A stretch of DNA of 64,000 nucleotides from Hyperoplus lanceolatus (lineage: Eukaryota; Chordata; Actinopteri; Uranoscopiformes; Ammodytidae): NCBI GenBank assembly GCA_026929865.2, contig CM049395.1, positions 11,045,001 through 11,109,000 on the forward strand, given 5' to 3'. Each line of letters opens with the position of its first letter. The stretch's first letter is position 1. Under the pieces are notes generated by a model. That model saw nothing but the letters and a program-made list of their open reading frames with translations. It did no database searches and had not been told where the DNA came from. A program made the translations under genes and the position numbers. Shown piece by piece: positions 29,091-63,648 of the stretch.

Positions 29091-30333
29091 CTGTTTTATT
29101 TTTTAACCACACGTTACTAAATTTTGAAAGAAATTGACATAATAGGGAAACCACAAATGTAAATGAGAGCTTCACTCGATTTAATTTCGAGCCATCGGTC
29201 ATCATGTTAATTACTTCTAAACTGTTCCTGATGTGACATTCAATTGTTCACAGCAAATGTTTTGACTTGTCATTGTAGAAAAAAAAACAGGTTATTTAAA
29301 TTCCATTAACCGTCGCAGTTTCACCAAAATAAATGATACCTGCCTTTCTAGCAGTGCTAAAATGTGTGCTGCGACAAAATAACCCTTTACAAAAATAAAC
29401 TGTCGATTAGATTTAAACCAAACGTAAAACATATTTACTTTTTTTGCATAGGCTATATTGCTGATGGTTTGGAAATATTTGGAATATAAAGTATCCATTT
29501 AATGTAGTTCAGAAAACTCACCACAGGTTAGAGAAAATTAAAAACATTCATCTCCGGGATGTAAAATAATGAAAGGTTTAAATATTTTTCTCATTTTGTT
29601 AATGGGTTATGAAAAGAGACGTCCTCAACATGGCTCTTTTTGATATTCTGTATGTTTCTCAGTAGTTTTTATTAGTCTTTTTGATGTTACAGCAAACACT
29701 GATTCTTGTAATATAAAGTGCATTACAAATAAAATGTATTATGTATAATTTATTACACTGGGTATCGGGATAGACGGACTGAACTGTTAGTTTTACAATG
29801 TTAATGTTTTACACAACAACTCACGGCTTTAAACTACTCTTTGTAAGTCTTGGGGAGATAGTTTACAGGGGCCCACGTTCTATGAGGGTTCAAAGCTGCT
29901 GGTCCTGGGTCAGTTATTACCATAGATAGTAAGGTTTTGACCATATAGTAGGCTATAATAAACACACATTTTGGCCAGAAGGGGGCATAAAAGCACAGCA
30001 TGAGATTCATCCTGACAATGAACAGAGGAAATATGGGACATGGCTAAATAAAGGAAAAGGTCTACACATGGTGGAAAATCATCAATTAAAAGTCACATTT
30101 TCACCACGCTAACGCTTAATAAAACAAGTTTACTTAACGGTCCTAGGCTAGCTATCACGGAAACAGATCGCACGGGTCACCAGAAAATAGTACAGCAGTT
30201 GCTGTACTGCAGTTCTCCGGAGGATGGCGCTAATACGACAAAAATAACTCGGCCGACGATTAACACAGGCAACGAAGAAGACGGAGGAGGAAAATATTTC
30301 GGTTGCTAACAAACCTTTTTGACTGAATAAAAC
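29091..30333. other. Intergenic region lsm14a-ss18l2, with the ss18l2 promoter
   Basis: No exon was found. A second AATAAA lies at 29728. From about 30200 the sequence is less AT-rich and must contain the ss18l2 start site and 5' UTR. I see no TATA box. Confidence 0.5.
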
Positions 30334-30402
30334 ATGTCCATTGTCTTTGTGCCAAAGAGGCTGCGAGGAAAGGCGACAATTAACCAAGAAACAATACAGA
30401 GG
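30334..30402 (+). CDS. ss18l2: ss18l2 exon 1
   Basis: Codes residues 1-23 (to NQETIQR) with donor AGG|gtaaga. The ATG context is aaaacATGTCC. Confidence 0.94.
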
Positions 30403-31134
30403 GTAAGACATCAGGAATGGGTTATCACAAAACAGTCTTTTAGCTAATTTGTTTACATACATAAATCATTGGCGCCAGCGTTAGCTGTTAGCCACTAGCT
30501 GGTTAGAGGTGAAGCCTTTCTAGCTACAACCATGGTTTTATAGGTCTATTAGTGTATTTAGCGGGAATATTTGGTGTTGTACACAGTGGTTGTGTCGTTT
30601 TACAAGACGGTTAAAGCCTGACAAACATCACCCCATTAGCCACTGTTTGTAAGTTACACCTTGTTTGGTTTGTGCCCACCAGCTGCTGGATGAGAACGAC
30701 CAGTTAATAAGATGCATCGCCGAATACATGCAGAAAGGCCGAGCAGTGGAGTGTGTGCAGTAAGTCTGTCTATGACGCACTGTGTTTATACATATGTTTT
30801 ATTTTCTTTGACGAATTCCTCTATTATGAATCTGCTGTGTATTTTCATTTTTCTTCTGTGTGCCTTTCCAACAGATACCAACAGATTCTGCACCGAAACA
30901 TCGTCTATCTGGCAACTATAGCTGATGCCAGCCCAGAAAACATACTACCCCCGTCTTCACATGTACAGGTACAGACCACACAGTTAAATTTGAACTGCCG
31001 TAATGGAATGATACAATTTCTATTTACTAAGTTGCTTATTTCTAATATTTTGTATTTTGTTTTCTTCTCTCCAGTGCACATCTAATGTAACTTCAGTCTC
31101 AGTACCATCTGTGAATGAAAATGGAGGGTCGTGA
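30334..31134 (+). CDS. ss18l2: SS18L2, SS18-like protein 2; complete, four coding exons
   Basis: A small nuclear protein consisting mainly of the SS18/SYT N-terminal homology (SNH) domain, which in SS18 and CREST contacts BAF-complex partners. The role of SS18L2 itself is little known. Exons 30334-30402, 30683-30759, 30875-30968 and 31075-31134 have clean GT-AG borders and matching phases, giving 300 nt and 99 residues. The sequence MSIVFVPKRLRGKATINQET, then ECVQYQQILHRNIVYLATIADASP, matches human SS18L2 (77 residues) and differs from SS18/SS18L1, which lack the VP.(W/R)LRGK start. The last exon and the end of exon 3 add about 25 Ser/Val/Asn-rich residues beyond ADASP, making this protein about 20 residues longer than the human one. 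Confidence 0.95.
30683..30759 (+). CDS. ss18l2: ss18l2 exon 2
   Basis: A 77-bp exon, acceptor cccaccag, donor CA|gtaagt. Codes LLDENDQLIRCIAEYMQKGR, the core of the SNH domain. Confidence 0.95.
30875..30968 (+). CDS. ss18l2: ss18l2 exon 3
   Basis: A 94-bp exon, acceptor tccaacag, donor CAG|gtacag. Codes YQQILHRNIVYLATIADASP and the start of the C-terminal extension. Confidence 0.95.
31075..31134 (+). CDS. ss18l2: ss18l2 exon 4 (C-terminal tail and stop)
   Basis: Nineteen codons plus TGA after acceptor ctctccag. The tail is Ser/Val/Asn-rich (TSNVTSVSVPSV) and not part of a known domain. The assignment rests on phase, the good acceptor and the poly(A) signal about 175 nt later. Confidence 0.8.
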   Translation, partial: CTSNVTSVSVPSVNENGGS

Positions 31135-31308
31135 CATTTGCAGCTTCTGTCAGTGGAGTTAGGATGTATATGGATTGTCAAATAGTATACATTAATGGGG
31201 TTGAGAATGGTTCAACGATATTGTTGCAGGATCCCTGGTGTGTCAGCTCAGTAATGCTATATTTGTGAATACAAAGTCATTTTTGTTGTTGTATATACTG
31301 AATTTTAC

Positions 31309-31314
31309 ATTAAA
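31309..31314 (+). terminator. ss18l2: Poly(A) signal ATTAAA of ss18l2
   Basis: The common variant ATTAAA is followed about 20 nt later by a GT-rich element (gtgttgttggtg), giving a 3' UTR of roughly 200 nt. Confidence 0.55.
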
Positions 31315-31511
31315 CAAATATTTTCTTTTAAAAGTGTTGTTGGTGCCTTTTTTGAAATCAGTCAGTTCAGGGACCATTGCATAAGTATGTAGTGGGTCCA
31401 ATTATTTAAAAAAAATGTGTAGCGGGAGCAGAGGACAGTTTTAGAACCTTCACATTTTGTAGGAGGAAAGTGAGACTTCAAACAGAAGAAAAAACTACAA
31501 AAGAGACCTTG

Positions 31512-33237
31512 TCAAATTGCTAGTCATTTTTATTAATTTTTTGCATTGCTGGTACACTTGGAAAGATTCAGTTGCCAGCTCAAGAGAACAATAAGCAACA
31601 TAAGCCAAGCAAGTCCCCCTTCATATCTTCTATCAGGGCAACATGTTTTTTTTTTCCTTCTCTTTTCTTTTTTCTTTTGTAGAAGCCACTAGTAAACCAT
31701 TTGACACAGCTAACAGTTACAGTCCAAGGTCTGTAATGATGTCTTTAAAAAAGGCTGCAACAGTTAGGAAGAGTACAGACAAAAAGCAACAAACCCTATA
31801 TCTTGATTGTGCAAAGCACATTAACTATAAAAAGATATATATTTATATGTATATACAGCAAACTATTCTCTGTAAACATGTTAAGTATGTTAGTTTTCTG
31901 AAAACATGGTGTCATTTCATAAATACAGGCAACATTGGCATCCGCAAACATCACAAAAAGATAACATTCTGGGCTTTTTAATTATAGCCCATTGCCATAG
32001 AAACCGAAGAAACAAGGGCTCGAAAGCACCCTCGTCGTCACACAATGTTTTAGTGTTTAGCATGGCATATTTGGTAACCTTTATAGATAGATGGTGTAGT
32101 TCAACTCTGTAGGAAAAAAACTGTGCTTTTTCACATATTGGGAGGTGGAAAATAATGATTTATGTCATATGCCTAGAAGAATACTAACATACAGTAATGG
32201 TATAACATGTAAGAAAATACAAAAATAAGAATAATACTGTCAATAATTGTACAAGAAAAATATTGTATTATTAAACTGAAGATAAAGTTAGGATTATGGG
32301 AGTTAGTGTCAATCTGGAGCAAACAACCGCCAATTAGAGAGCAGGAAAAATGAAAGCGCTTCTGGGTGTGGAGGATGTCCCCGTACGCTCTCATCTAACA
32401 GGGCGTGGAACTCCACTGGTTCTCAATAATCTCAGACCGCCTCTTTATCTCGTCAGCACCATTCATCTCCTGAACAACGCTTTGGTTGGAAATAATATTC
32501 TGCAAGTGCTATCAATACCAACATGGCACATTGTTTACTGCAGTAGTTCTAAACTCTGGTCAGTTGTTGAAAAAAGTAGTGTATTTCTCTCAAATTACAC
32601 CTCTGCAGTGACTTACTATATTTATGCTGAGCCTGCTCAAAGCCTCTTAATAAAAAGAACTAAATATCTATATTTTAACTTCAGTATTTTACAAGCTATG
32701 AAACAGTAGATGGTAGCTGTATTCTGAGTCATCTTGTGGAAGATTTGGCAGTTACAGCTATGTAGACACAGTATATTTAATATGGGCAAAAATGAGCATT
32801 TCAAGCCCCTCGCCCCCTTTGTAAATCTCACCCCCTCCCTCCTTTTACACACATGTTCACAGCTGCAGAAAGCAAGTTGGTGACGGCCGCACACGTCTCC
32901 AGCTCTTGTCTGAGGAGACGTCAGCTCAACAGACAGAGAAACGACCACTAGACTTACACTGCTGCGAGCATGACGCATGCACCTTTTTGTAGTTAAAACA
33001 TGGCAGTTCAAAAAACTTCAAAATACGTCTCTTTTTTTTCTCTACTCTTTTTTTCTCCAAATGGGGATGTTTGACATGGAAAAATATAGATACAAAAAAT
33101 GTTGAGCCAGTGTGTATACTTAATTTGTTTTGCCTCCGAGGGGGTTTGAAATCTTCCAATTCAGTGGGTGTGTGTGGACTGTAGTGGCTCATTCTAACAG
33201 AGCGACAGGCCCCAGACTAGTTTTAGACACTAGACTG
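31512..33237 (-). other. garre1: garre1 3' UTR
   Basis: About 1.7 kb from the stop codon to the AATAAA signal at 31534-31529. It contains no repeat or exon I can name. It ends about 180 bp from the ss18l2 3' end on the opposite strand. Confidence 0.55.
31529..31534 (-). terminator. garre1: Poly(A) signal AATAAA of garre1
   Basis: TTTATT on the plus strand, AATAAA on minus. A T/GT-rich stretch (cttttgtagttttttcttc) lies downstream on the minus strand, as expected for a 3' end. Confidence 0.5.
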
Positions 33238-55527
<22,290 letters not shown>

Positions 55528-56370
55528 ATGCGGTGCAACAGCACCGGAAGCTGGTTTTTAGTTTGTTTTTTCCCCACAAAGTGTCCTCTTTACAAAAACA
55601 CTAATCTTAACCGTCCGGAAACTGTTCAAGTTATGTAAAAAGACAGCTCAAGGATTCCACCTGCCAGAGGCTCATGTCAGTGTGCCTGGGAGAGAGCCAG
55701 CAGACCGGGGTAGGAGGGCGATCAAGAAGACTGTCAGGCTGAGTGAGATGCTGACATGCAGCCCTGCTGCAGATACGTCAGGCCCAGCTTAAAAACAGCA
55801 CTGACACGCCGTCAGATTCTCTGTTTCCAGCTTCAGACAAAATGATCATAATAGGTGAGGAAAAGTCAAAAACAATCCTTAAATGTACTTAAAGTGACAC
55901 AGGCAAGTTTTAAAGTGCATTAACTTTCCTTCAGAATGGGCAAAACAAACTCCTTCATACAGCATATACTATATACTCATATGTATGTACATATATAGCC
56001 TGCACTAATAAAAGTAGAAAATCCTTTTAAAAGCTTGGGAGAAAAAATTAAAACTGAATCCAAGGAAAAGGGGAGACTGGTCAACAGCACGGAGGAGGAG
56101 GAAAAATGACAGTAATAAAACAAAAAGAAAACAAGCAGGTAAACGCTGGAATCCGAGGATGTGGTCTGGGCTGTTCTTGTGTAATGGCTGGTGGAGGAGT
56201 TAGCGGGAGGCCAAAGGGCAAAAGACAGATCCAGTCCGTCTCAAATCCTCTTGACAAAGCAGGACTCTCTAGGCAGTGAGCAAAGTGGCCAGCTGATAGC
56301 TCTGTCTGCCTGGGGTCTCCGGCAGCTTCCTGCTCTCTCCACTGTCTGCTGAGGTAGATATATTACTCAC

Positions 56371-56470
56371 CGCGGAAACAAGTGTGCTTCCAGATCTTGC
56401 CGTCCACCCCGCGGATGCAGATTAGAGCGACACAAGCACAAATGTATCTGTAAGGCCTCTAGGTCATTTC
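56371..56470 (-). other. garre1: Probable upstream non-coding exon of garre1
   Basis: On the minus strand a strong pyrimidine tract ending ccttag precedes a 100-bp segment that ends CCGCG|gtgagt. The segment has no family-like coding frame and starts GAAATGACCTAG, a two-codon upstream ORF. It lies 843 bp upstream of the garre1 start codon on the same strand. A possible acceptor for joining is at about 55624 (gaacag). The splice signals are seen; the link to garre1 is inferred. Confidence 0.5.
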
Positions 56471-56984
56471 CTAAGGGAGGGAAAAGGGCAGAGACACAGA
56501 AGAAGAGGGTTAAACATCGTGTCGGAGAGGAAAGATGAGCCTAGTTTCAACCATGTTACCGTCACACCCCGAAAATGAACTGCTCTTTGCAAAACATCAC
56601 CAAATATGTAGCTACTTTACTATTAATTCTCAGGTTTCAATGACATGCCTGTGTAGAGTATAGAGAGACAGAAACACAAATATATATATTTTTTTAAATG
56701 ACTTTGAAAATACTAGGCCTAGCAGTGGTCCGTGTTTTAGTTACTAGAACATGGATACTGCTAGGCCTAGTATTCTTGCTTTACTTTATACTTGAATCTT
56801 TAAAAACCTCAATGGCTGAACACACTGAAAGCAAAAGTAAGAAAGTACACAAGAATAGTTTTGCAATACAAAAATCGGATGATCACACACACACACTGTG
56901 GAAACCAGAATAGCTTCAGACGTATTTATGAGAAATAACACGTTGGAGTTTCGGACAGGAGGGTGTTACTTTTTAACTCGTGGT

Positions 56985-57168
56985 GACTGGCATTACATGT
57001 ATGGTTCCCAGAATATCTACCATTGTGTCCTTGAGCAAGACACTGCTGTAATGTCTGACCCTGCGCTCTGACCCCCTCCGAAGTGTGGTAACTTGAGAGG
57101 GGATATGCGAAGAACGAATTTCAATATACCTTGTGTAAATTGACAAATAAACTTAACTAACTTGGCTA
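56985..57168 (+). mobile_element. SINE fragment
   Basis: Contains tgtgtccttgagcaagacac and a tail ggggatatgcgaagaacgaa ending in an ACTTA-like simple repeat. The head is absent or degenerate. Confidence 0.55.
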
Positions 57169-57659
57169 CATAGCTGCATCATTTCAGCTGGACCTTCTCC
57201 CAAATCTCAGTAGTTGAGCTGTAGCAACTGGCTGGTCCACTTTCACTTAAAAATGACACCATGATTAGCATGACATGACAATAGTATCAATAGTTGTAGC
57301 TGAGCCTAATCTTCCATGTCCATGTAACATTCTACACCAACGCCAACCAGTCACTCAGTATTTTGCAGATGCAGTCTATTTTCGTCTTCGGTTTGTTACA
57401 TTTTTTTAAAGTGCTTTAAGGATGAAAAAGGTGTTGCCTCTTAATATCTCCTTACTTATCAATTCTTCACATTCTGCATTTCCCTCTCATTATTAAATGT
57501 ACAGAAGCACATAGTCTCCGACTCCTACATGATTTCCTCGGTTCTGTATTCCCCCTGAAATTACAACTTTTTTAACCAAATTTTATTGTACATAAAACCG
57601 AGATACAACGTAGACTCAATTACAGTTTTACAACCTATTTTGTTGTCAGAAAGATCAAG

Positions 57660-57660
<1 letters not shown>

Positions 57661-57740
<80 letters not shown>
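57661..57740. repeat. (CA)40 microsatellite
   Basis: Pure CA repeat in the right flank. Confidence 0.97.
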
Positions 57741-57746
<6 letters not shown>

Positions 57747-59479
57747 GATATTTTTCAAACCCCAACTATTAATTGTAACATCTGTAAATATGTTTGTTCC
57801 AAGTGACAGATTTACAAAGGGGAAGAAAAAAAACAGTTATTTTCCCGGAAGAGGATGGTATTTTATTTTTGTCACATTTCTCCAAACATGGTGGTGATAT
57901 CATATTACAGTTTGGTAAAAGTGGTACATTGCTAGACGATTACTAACACACCATACCTCACAGAGAGAGAGCGCGTCTCTGAAAAGAATCCCTGGCAGTG
58001 TCTGGTTTTAGCAGAACACAGCTGCAGAGACTGAAAATTCCTGCAAGAAGCCATTGTTGGAAGACACTGCAGGGTCTGTTGAAGCACACACAGTAGGAGT
58101 CACAATGCTCTCATTCAGTATCCCGAGCATTATATGACTGGTCCTCATTCCTTTGCCCTGGCCACTGGATTATTATGAATATAGAACATTTGAAATAGTA
58201 AGGAAGATCGAGGAGAATCCGGCCTTGCTTCAGTTATGACAAGTAATCCAACTAAATGGAGAGAGACAGCAGTGACATCAGATTTCAGAAAAGAAATCGT
58301 AAGTCTACAAAACACAGTTTGGGACATTTCTGAATGAGAGAACATGTGGAATCATCTAAAAAGTGACGTGCAAAGTACAAAAAGAAAAAAAATCTGTGTC
58401 AGGAACGTAAAAAATAAACTTCCTCTCAACTTCCTTAGTTTAAGCAATAAAACCCAAGACTACCTTAAATCATTGGTGACATTCTATCCATCTCCATTCA
58501 TCCTATAGAAACACAAAGTAAAAAGGTGGAAAAACTGGTATCAAATGATCTAGCCGAGTTAAAATATAAATAAAAAAATCGGGGTAAAACTGGAATCACT
58601 GATCTGACTTTGCGTGATACTTCAGGCTCCTAATAGACGTAGCATTCAAGGAAAACAGTCCATCACTGAATCTGAGAGATCCCTAAATGGCACACTCACT
58701 CCTGATGATATAACAGTCGATGGGACACCAAACATCAACATGACAGACTAATCTATTAGATACACAGCAGGGCTATCATTCTGTGGAACATTCAGACTCC
58801 GTTATCTCGTAGCGCCATGCTGAAAGCCTCTGTGTTTTGGGATGAGTCCGGAGAAAGAACAACGCGATCACCATCCATCTGGCCTGCTAACATTGTACGC
58901 CTTAGCTAGCGGATGCGTAGTGGACCTTACATGTGCGTGGCTTCCATGGTGCATCCCCGCCAACATTCTCCTGACCTTCAGCCCTCACTTCCCTTCACAA
59001 ACAGAGGGGGGGACGCTCGGCAAAACAAAATCAGCCCACCCTCATCTGTCCCTGGCCGTAGAGTAGAGAGACAGAGCCAAGGGAAACTAGTGACCTCCCT
59101 GTGAAGGGACAACAGAGTTAAGGCAGATGTGCTTCCCATGTTTTAACCCTTGCATTGCAGTCAAGTTACTCATATTTATTATCTAAATAAGTATACTTAT
59201 CTAAGTCCACTAACACATGCATGCACACCTACAGTGTTACTTGTTTACAACTTCCAAAATAGTTCAAGTCATTATAATATGATCCTGATTCTTCCCCTCT
59301 TGTTTTCCTATGTAAGCCATTACCAATTGACTTCGGCCATGCACACACATAGATATCATTTTTTTTTAAAGCCTTTTCACCCCTATCTTTGCAGAAAAAT
59401 GCACGACAGTGATTTGAAAAGTCTGACAAAATCATGTGTCACGTCAAACACATTAGAACAATATTGGGAGGATGCGCAA

Positions 59480-59790
59480 TAAGCAAGTTCTTGAGCGAGA
59501 GTGGCGCATGCTCAGTAGATGGAAACATTGCCATGCACAAAGTGGGGTCATGACGCCAGCGTTTCTGAAAACCTCTGGTTCCCCTTAGCCCATGAATATA
59601 GGCAAAACGGAGGTTTCCAAAATCCTCCACTTTGGCCAGAGTTTCAAAACACTTTTGTCTGGTTGTGATATTTGCATATGGACAAAAGGCCAGACCCCAC
59701 AGGAAAGAAATATGGTTACGAAAATACCAGTGTACATGTTGAGATGGCCTTAATCTGCTACCAAACCTAATTGTAGTTGTACTACAGTTG
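59480..59790. repeat. Degenerate interspersed repeat
   Basis: Phrases such as catgacgccagcgtttctga, aatcctccactttggccaga and tggacaaaaggccagacccc recall a high-copy teleost MITE-like repeat. A 124-codon open frame on minus is fortuitous. Confidence 0.4.
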
Positions 59791-61368
59791 TCGATCAAAT
59801 AATCACACCACATATCTACGTTTGGCCAGTTTTCCCCTCTAACTTTGCAGCATTTAGGCTACAATCAGGAATAGTAAACAAACAGTCTACCTGTTACTCA
59901 GTGGCAGTTTGAGAGTAGGTAACTATTGCAAAAGTGCCAATCTCCAAATCCCAGGGATTAAAGGCACAGAGAAGCTGCCAGGTGGCCCACAATGCCTGCT
60001 AGTTGACACAGTTAATAGGATATTAGCCCTCTGCGAGGCAAACAGGAAACCTGAGCTTAGCTACCCTGAGGATAACCACTGCAGTTCTCACACTTTCACA
60101 CTGTTGGGCCAAATAACAGAGAAGAGGTCAGAAGTAGAGTCTGTGCATCAGGTTGCTTTGCTCAACATGTCAGCAAGTCCAACACGTCACACATACACAT
60201 TGACCTAGTTATTTGTTTTTTCTAGTTTAGTCAAGGTAGAGATATGAGTTAGAGAAATGCAAAATGGAATGGAGGACCTTCTCACCGCTAAACTAATTGT
60301 CTGGATAGTGGTAAGAGAGCTTAGGGAAGGTGGTATTGCTTTTGTGTTAGGTTTAAGTTAGGACAGTTGTATTCAAAGTCAGAAACAGCCTTTGTATCAA
60401 AGCTTCTTTCATTCCCTCTCAGTCTTTTTGTACATTGAATGTTCAAACGTTATACAATGAAAGATTTGCAAACAGTACTAATATATAAATATTATGATAT
60501 CATCAGTATGGTTTGGAGACCTGGCAGGTGGCTTCAACTAGTTCTGTGGAATTTGACTTCTCGGAGAGTGAGAAAAACCTCTCGGTTTGACATCGATTAT
60601 GGCTGCACGCTCCTCGGAGTGAATAACAAAAGTAGGAACTGATTTAGAGCAGTGAGTCAATGTCCATTCAGCCTGAACAACAAATCCAGATTTCTGGAGA
60701 GAGAAATTGCTAGTTGCTTTTGTTATATGGTCCCAAGGCGATATCATTCATCTCTGTAACATTATTAGACTGTTTGCAGTCTACGTTTCCTCCCTGGCTT
60801 TAAAACTCTGCGCGCACAGGTTCCAGACATGTCATCAATATTAATGAGGCCGGCTGCTGGCTTCTCTGGGTCGCTGTACTGTCTGCCAGCCTCCTGGTGC
60901 AGGCCACACTGTATTATAGATTGCACCCAAACAAACACATGTGATAGGAGGGTCCCTCCGGATGTACTGGAGCCGTGCCAGCACGTTAATGTCCTTCCCA
61001 CAAGTAGAAGGGCTGCTACGGGGCTAATGTTAGCTCTACTTCCCAACTCGACGTACATGTCAGCTGCTCCGCTTCAACAGGAAGGGGGTTAAGGTTTCCT
61101 AGAGCAAGCTCCCTGTCGCCAGCAGCAGAAAAATCGTCAAACCAAGTATGCCACTGGGGTAGGGGTATGTAGTAAATCATAGTACAGTGTGATTTACCCA
61201 TCTGTGCAAACCTCTCGGTGAACGACTGGAGCTATCAACAGACAACTAGGGAGGTGTGGGGGGGGGGGCATTCTAGCAACAAGCCCCGAGAATACCGTTG
61301 TTGTTTTCACTTAAGTTAGTCTAGTAACCCACAAAAGACCGACTCAAATGTTCTTCAAATAAACAACA

Positions 61369-61636
61369 TTAAAAAGGTGGGGTCAGAAATGTTGGGGAAT
61401 GCTTGTTGTCAAAATCACTTCTGGTCAAAAAGAGGGAATGTCTCCTCACGAATGTGCATGTTGCTTACTACGTTGGGTGGGCCCCCTTTGTTTACATGCC
61501 CGTTTACAGAGCCTAGGCTGTGTATTAACCAGATTTTTGTCAGCGCACACACAGTAGGGACATGTAGCGAATCATGAGGACATATTGACTGACTTAGAAA
61601 ACATGCGTTCTCCAGAACTGCTCACTCCACCTTTAA
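61369..61636. mobile_element. TTAA-MITE family A, copy 6 (most complete)
   Basis: A 268-bp copy bounded by TTAA at both ends. Left arm ggtggggtcagaaatgttgg, right arm cgttctccagaactgctcac; core gtttacagagcctaggctgt. Confidence 0.78.
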
Positions 61637-62569
61637 AAGACAACTTCTCTGCAACAACCCTACTCTGCTTCCATGGGAGACATTAACATCTGCACCCTTC
61701 CACTACTGAGCAGCTCCACTTGAGCTCACAACAAGTGCCATTGCTCAGACAGCAGCTGTTGAGAGAACATTTGCCTTTTGGTTTATTCACTTTTTCCACA
61801 ACACACTCAGATTTCACAACAGACTCGACAACACAAACCAGACAACGCTCTGATCACAAGCCTGCATACGTTAACCTTCAGGATACTGCGGCCCACTACA
61901 TAGATGTATAGCAGTTACTTTTGGATGTGCAGCCATGCTTGTGGTTCCACATCACAGCTAGGTAGCTAATACTTGTGGATGGAGCAGCTGTTAGCCATGC
62001 TGACAGCTCCTTATCCATCTGGCCCACTGACGCTCCAGCCACAGCCCGACATTAGCCCTCTCATGAAGTCTATTTCAGCCTCCGTGGGCAAAACAGCTGC
62101 CCTACGGTGCACACCGCACTGTTTTTAGACACTCCAAAAGGTTTAGCTCAAAGAAAGAAAAAAAAATGTCCTCCCCTACATCTGTTGCAAATGAAGCAAA
62201 GGAATGCATTTCCCCATCACCCTCTGACTGTGGGCTGAAACACGCACCAAAAAAAAAGCAGGTCAGGAAATCCGACCATTAGTAGCAAAAACATACAAAA
62301 ATGTAATGTCATTGTGTAAAACATATATTATGTATTATATTTTTGGAAAGCAAGATTGGGAGAATCTCCAAGGAAGACATTCCACAGAGCAGATAAGACG
62401 CAGTAGAGCCTGAGAAGCAGCAGACGGGTCGAGGAGGTCAGTCCAAATGACGGGACATGTGCCGTAAGCAACTGTGTGACAGGAGCCCAGCCAGGCTCCT
62501 CTTGCCCACAGAACACAAGGAGAGTATTGTGGCAGGCCTTGGTCTCCTCATACCAGCACACAGAAAGAA

Positions 62570-62572
<3 letters not shown>

Positions 62573-62600
<28 letters not shown>
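62573..62600. repeat. (AC)14 microsatellite
   Basis: Pure AC repeat in the right flank. Confidence 0.95.
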
Positions 62601-62603
<3 letters not shown>

Positions 62604-63289
62604 CGCACATGCAGCTGCATGACTTTGTGAGAGGAAGAGAAAAATAAAAGCTTTGGCTCCCGTTTATTATTATGTATCTCCTTTGCTTTAATACTTTGTA
62701 GGCAGCGGCAGGTCTTGGTGGTTTGAGGCTAATGTTTGGTTTCGTTCCCCACAACTAATCCTGTCTTGATCCCGTTTTTTGTTCTGAGGTTGGAACTAAA
62801 AATACAATTACTCTGATTCTCAGTTATCATAAAAAGGGTGTTGAAGAATTATGGCCAATTCCTCTAGATTGTATTCTTTGGCGGACTCTACGCTTTTTGA
62901 AGCAGTAGTGAAACTTTTCCTGTGGTTGCAGCAAACCACTGTTGATGATAGAACCCAACACTTCTATCAGTCAAGAGGCTGGTACAGTTGGTGAACAGCC
63001 TGGCGAGTATTTTAGGCTAACCCTAACCTGTATCGTCATCACAGACAGTGTAAGTAGCTTAAGGTTCCAAAAAAAACAGCAGACAGGCGACTCTTACCAA
63101 GGACATACTTGATCACCCCACAGGTCTGTGTGTCATATGCAAACACGTGCCTCAATCAAATAATGTGTTTACAGCTCTCTAAAAAAGGAATGTATTCGTT
63201 ATCTAGGACTTCTAAATGGACACATGCTTATACATAGGAAATCCCATTTCTAATCAGAGCCTTTTCCCAAAGCATACTGTATGTGCCTC

Positions 63290-63648
63290 TTAAATCTATA
63301 GTGCGTAACCTTTCCGTATAAATGATGTCGATACATTCAAGCCATCGCCCAACGAGTTGACAAAGTTGATTTAGCCTATCAGCTCCACACAACACTCTGT
63401 TTTCTTCAGTATGGCAACTTTAACAAACTGGTGTCACCCCCTGACACTGGGCGCAGTGTCGCAAGTGTCCAAGAAAAGTTTCAGTTATTGATTCTACTGC
63501 TAAGAAAAAACCTGGACGTACAGCAGCAGGTATAAAAATCCATGCGTGATCGCCGAAGGCTTACCTCATGCAGATGCGCCGACAGTGTTGTTGTAATAAC
63601 CCAAAATTCCTCATGGAAGAAAACAGAAGTTACGCACTATAGCTTTAA
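63290..63648. mobile_element. TTAA-ended MITE, type D
   Basis: A 359-bp segment with near-perfect inverted ends TTAAATCTATAGTGCGTAAC and (reverse complement) TTAAAGCTATAGTGCGTAAC. The interior shows no ORF. Confidence 0.75.

Noticed and set aside
56371-56445. Reading frame ICIRGVDGKIWKHTCFR in the candidate upstream garre1 exon
   Set aside because: It looks protein-like but the frame is closed by TAG within the same exon, and I cannot link it to a family; treated as non-coding.
59439-59813. 124-codon minus-strand frame
   Set aside because: Lies inside an interspersed repeat and shows no protein family features.
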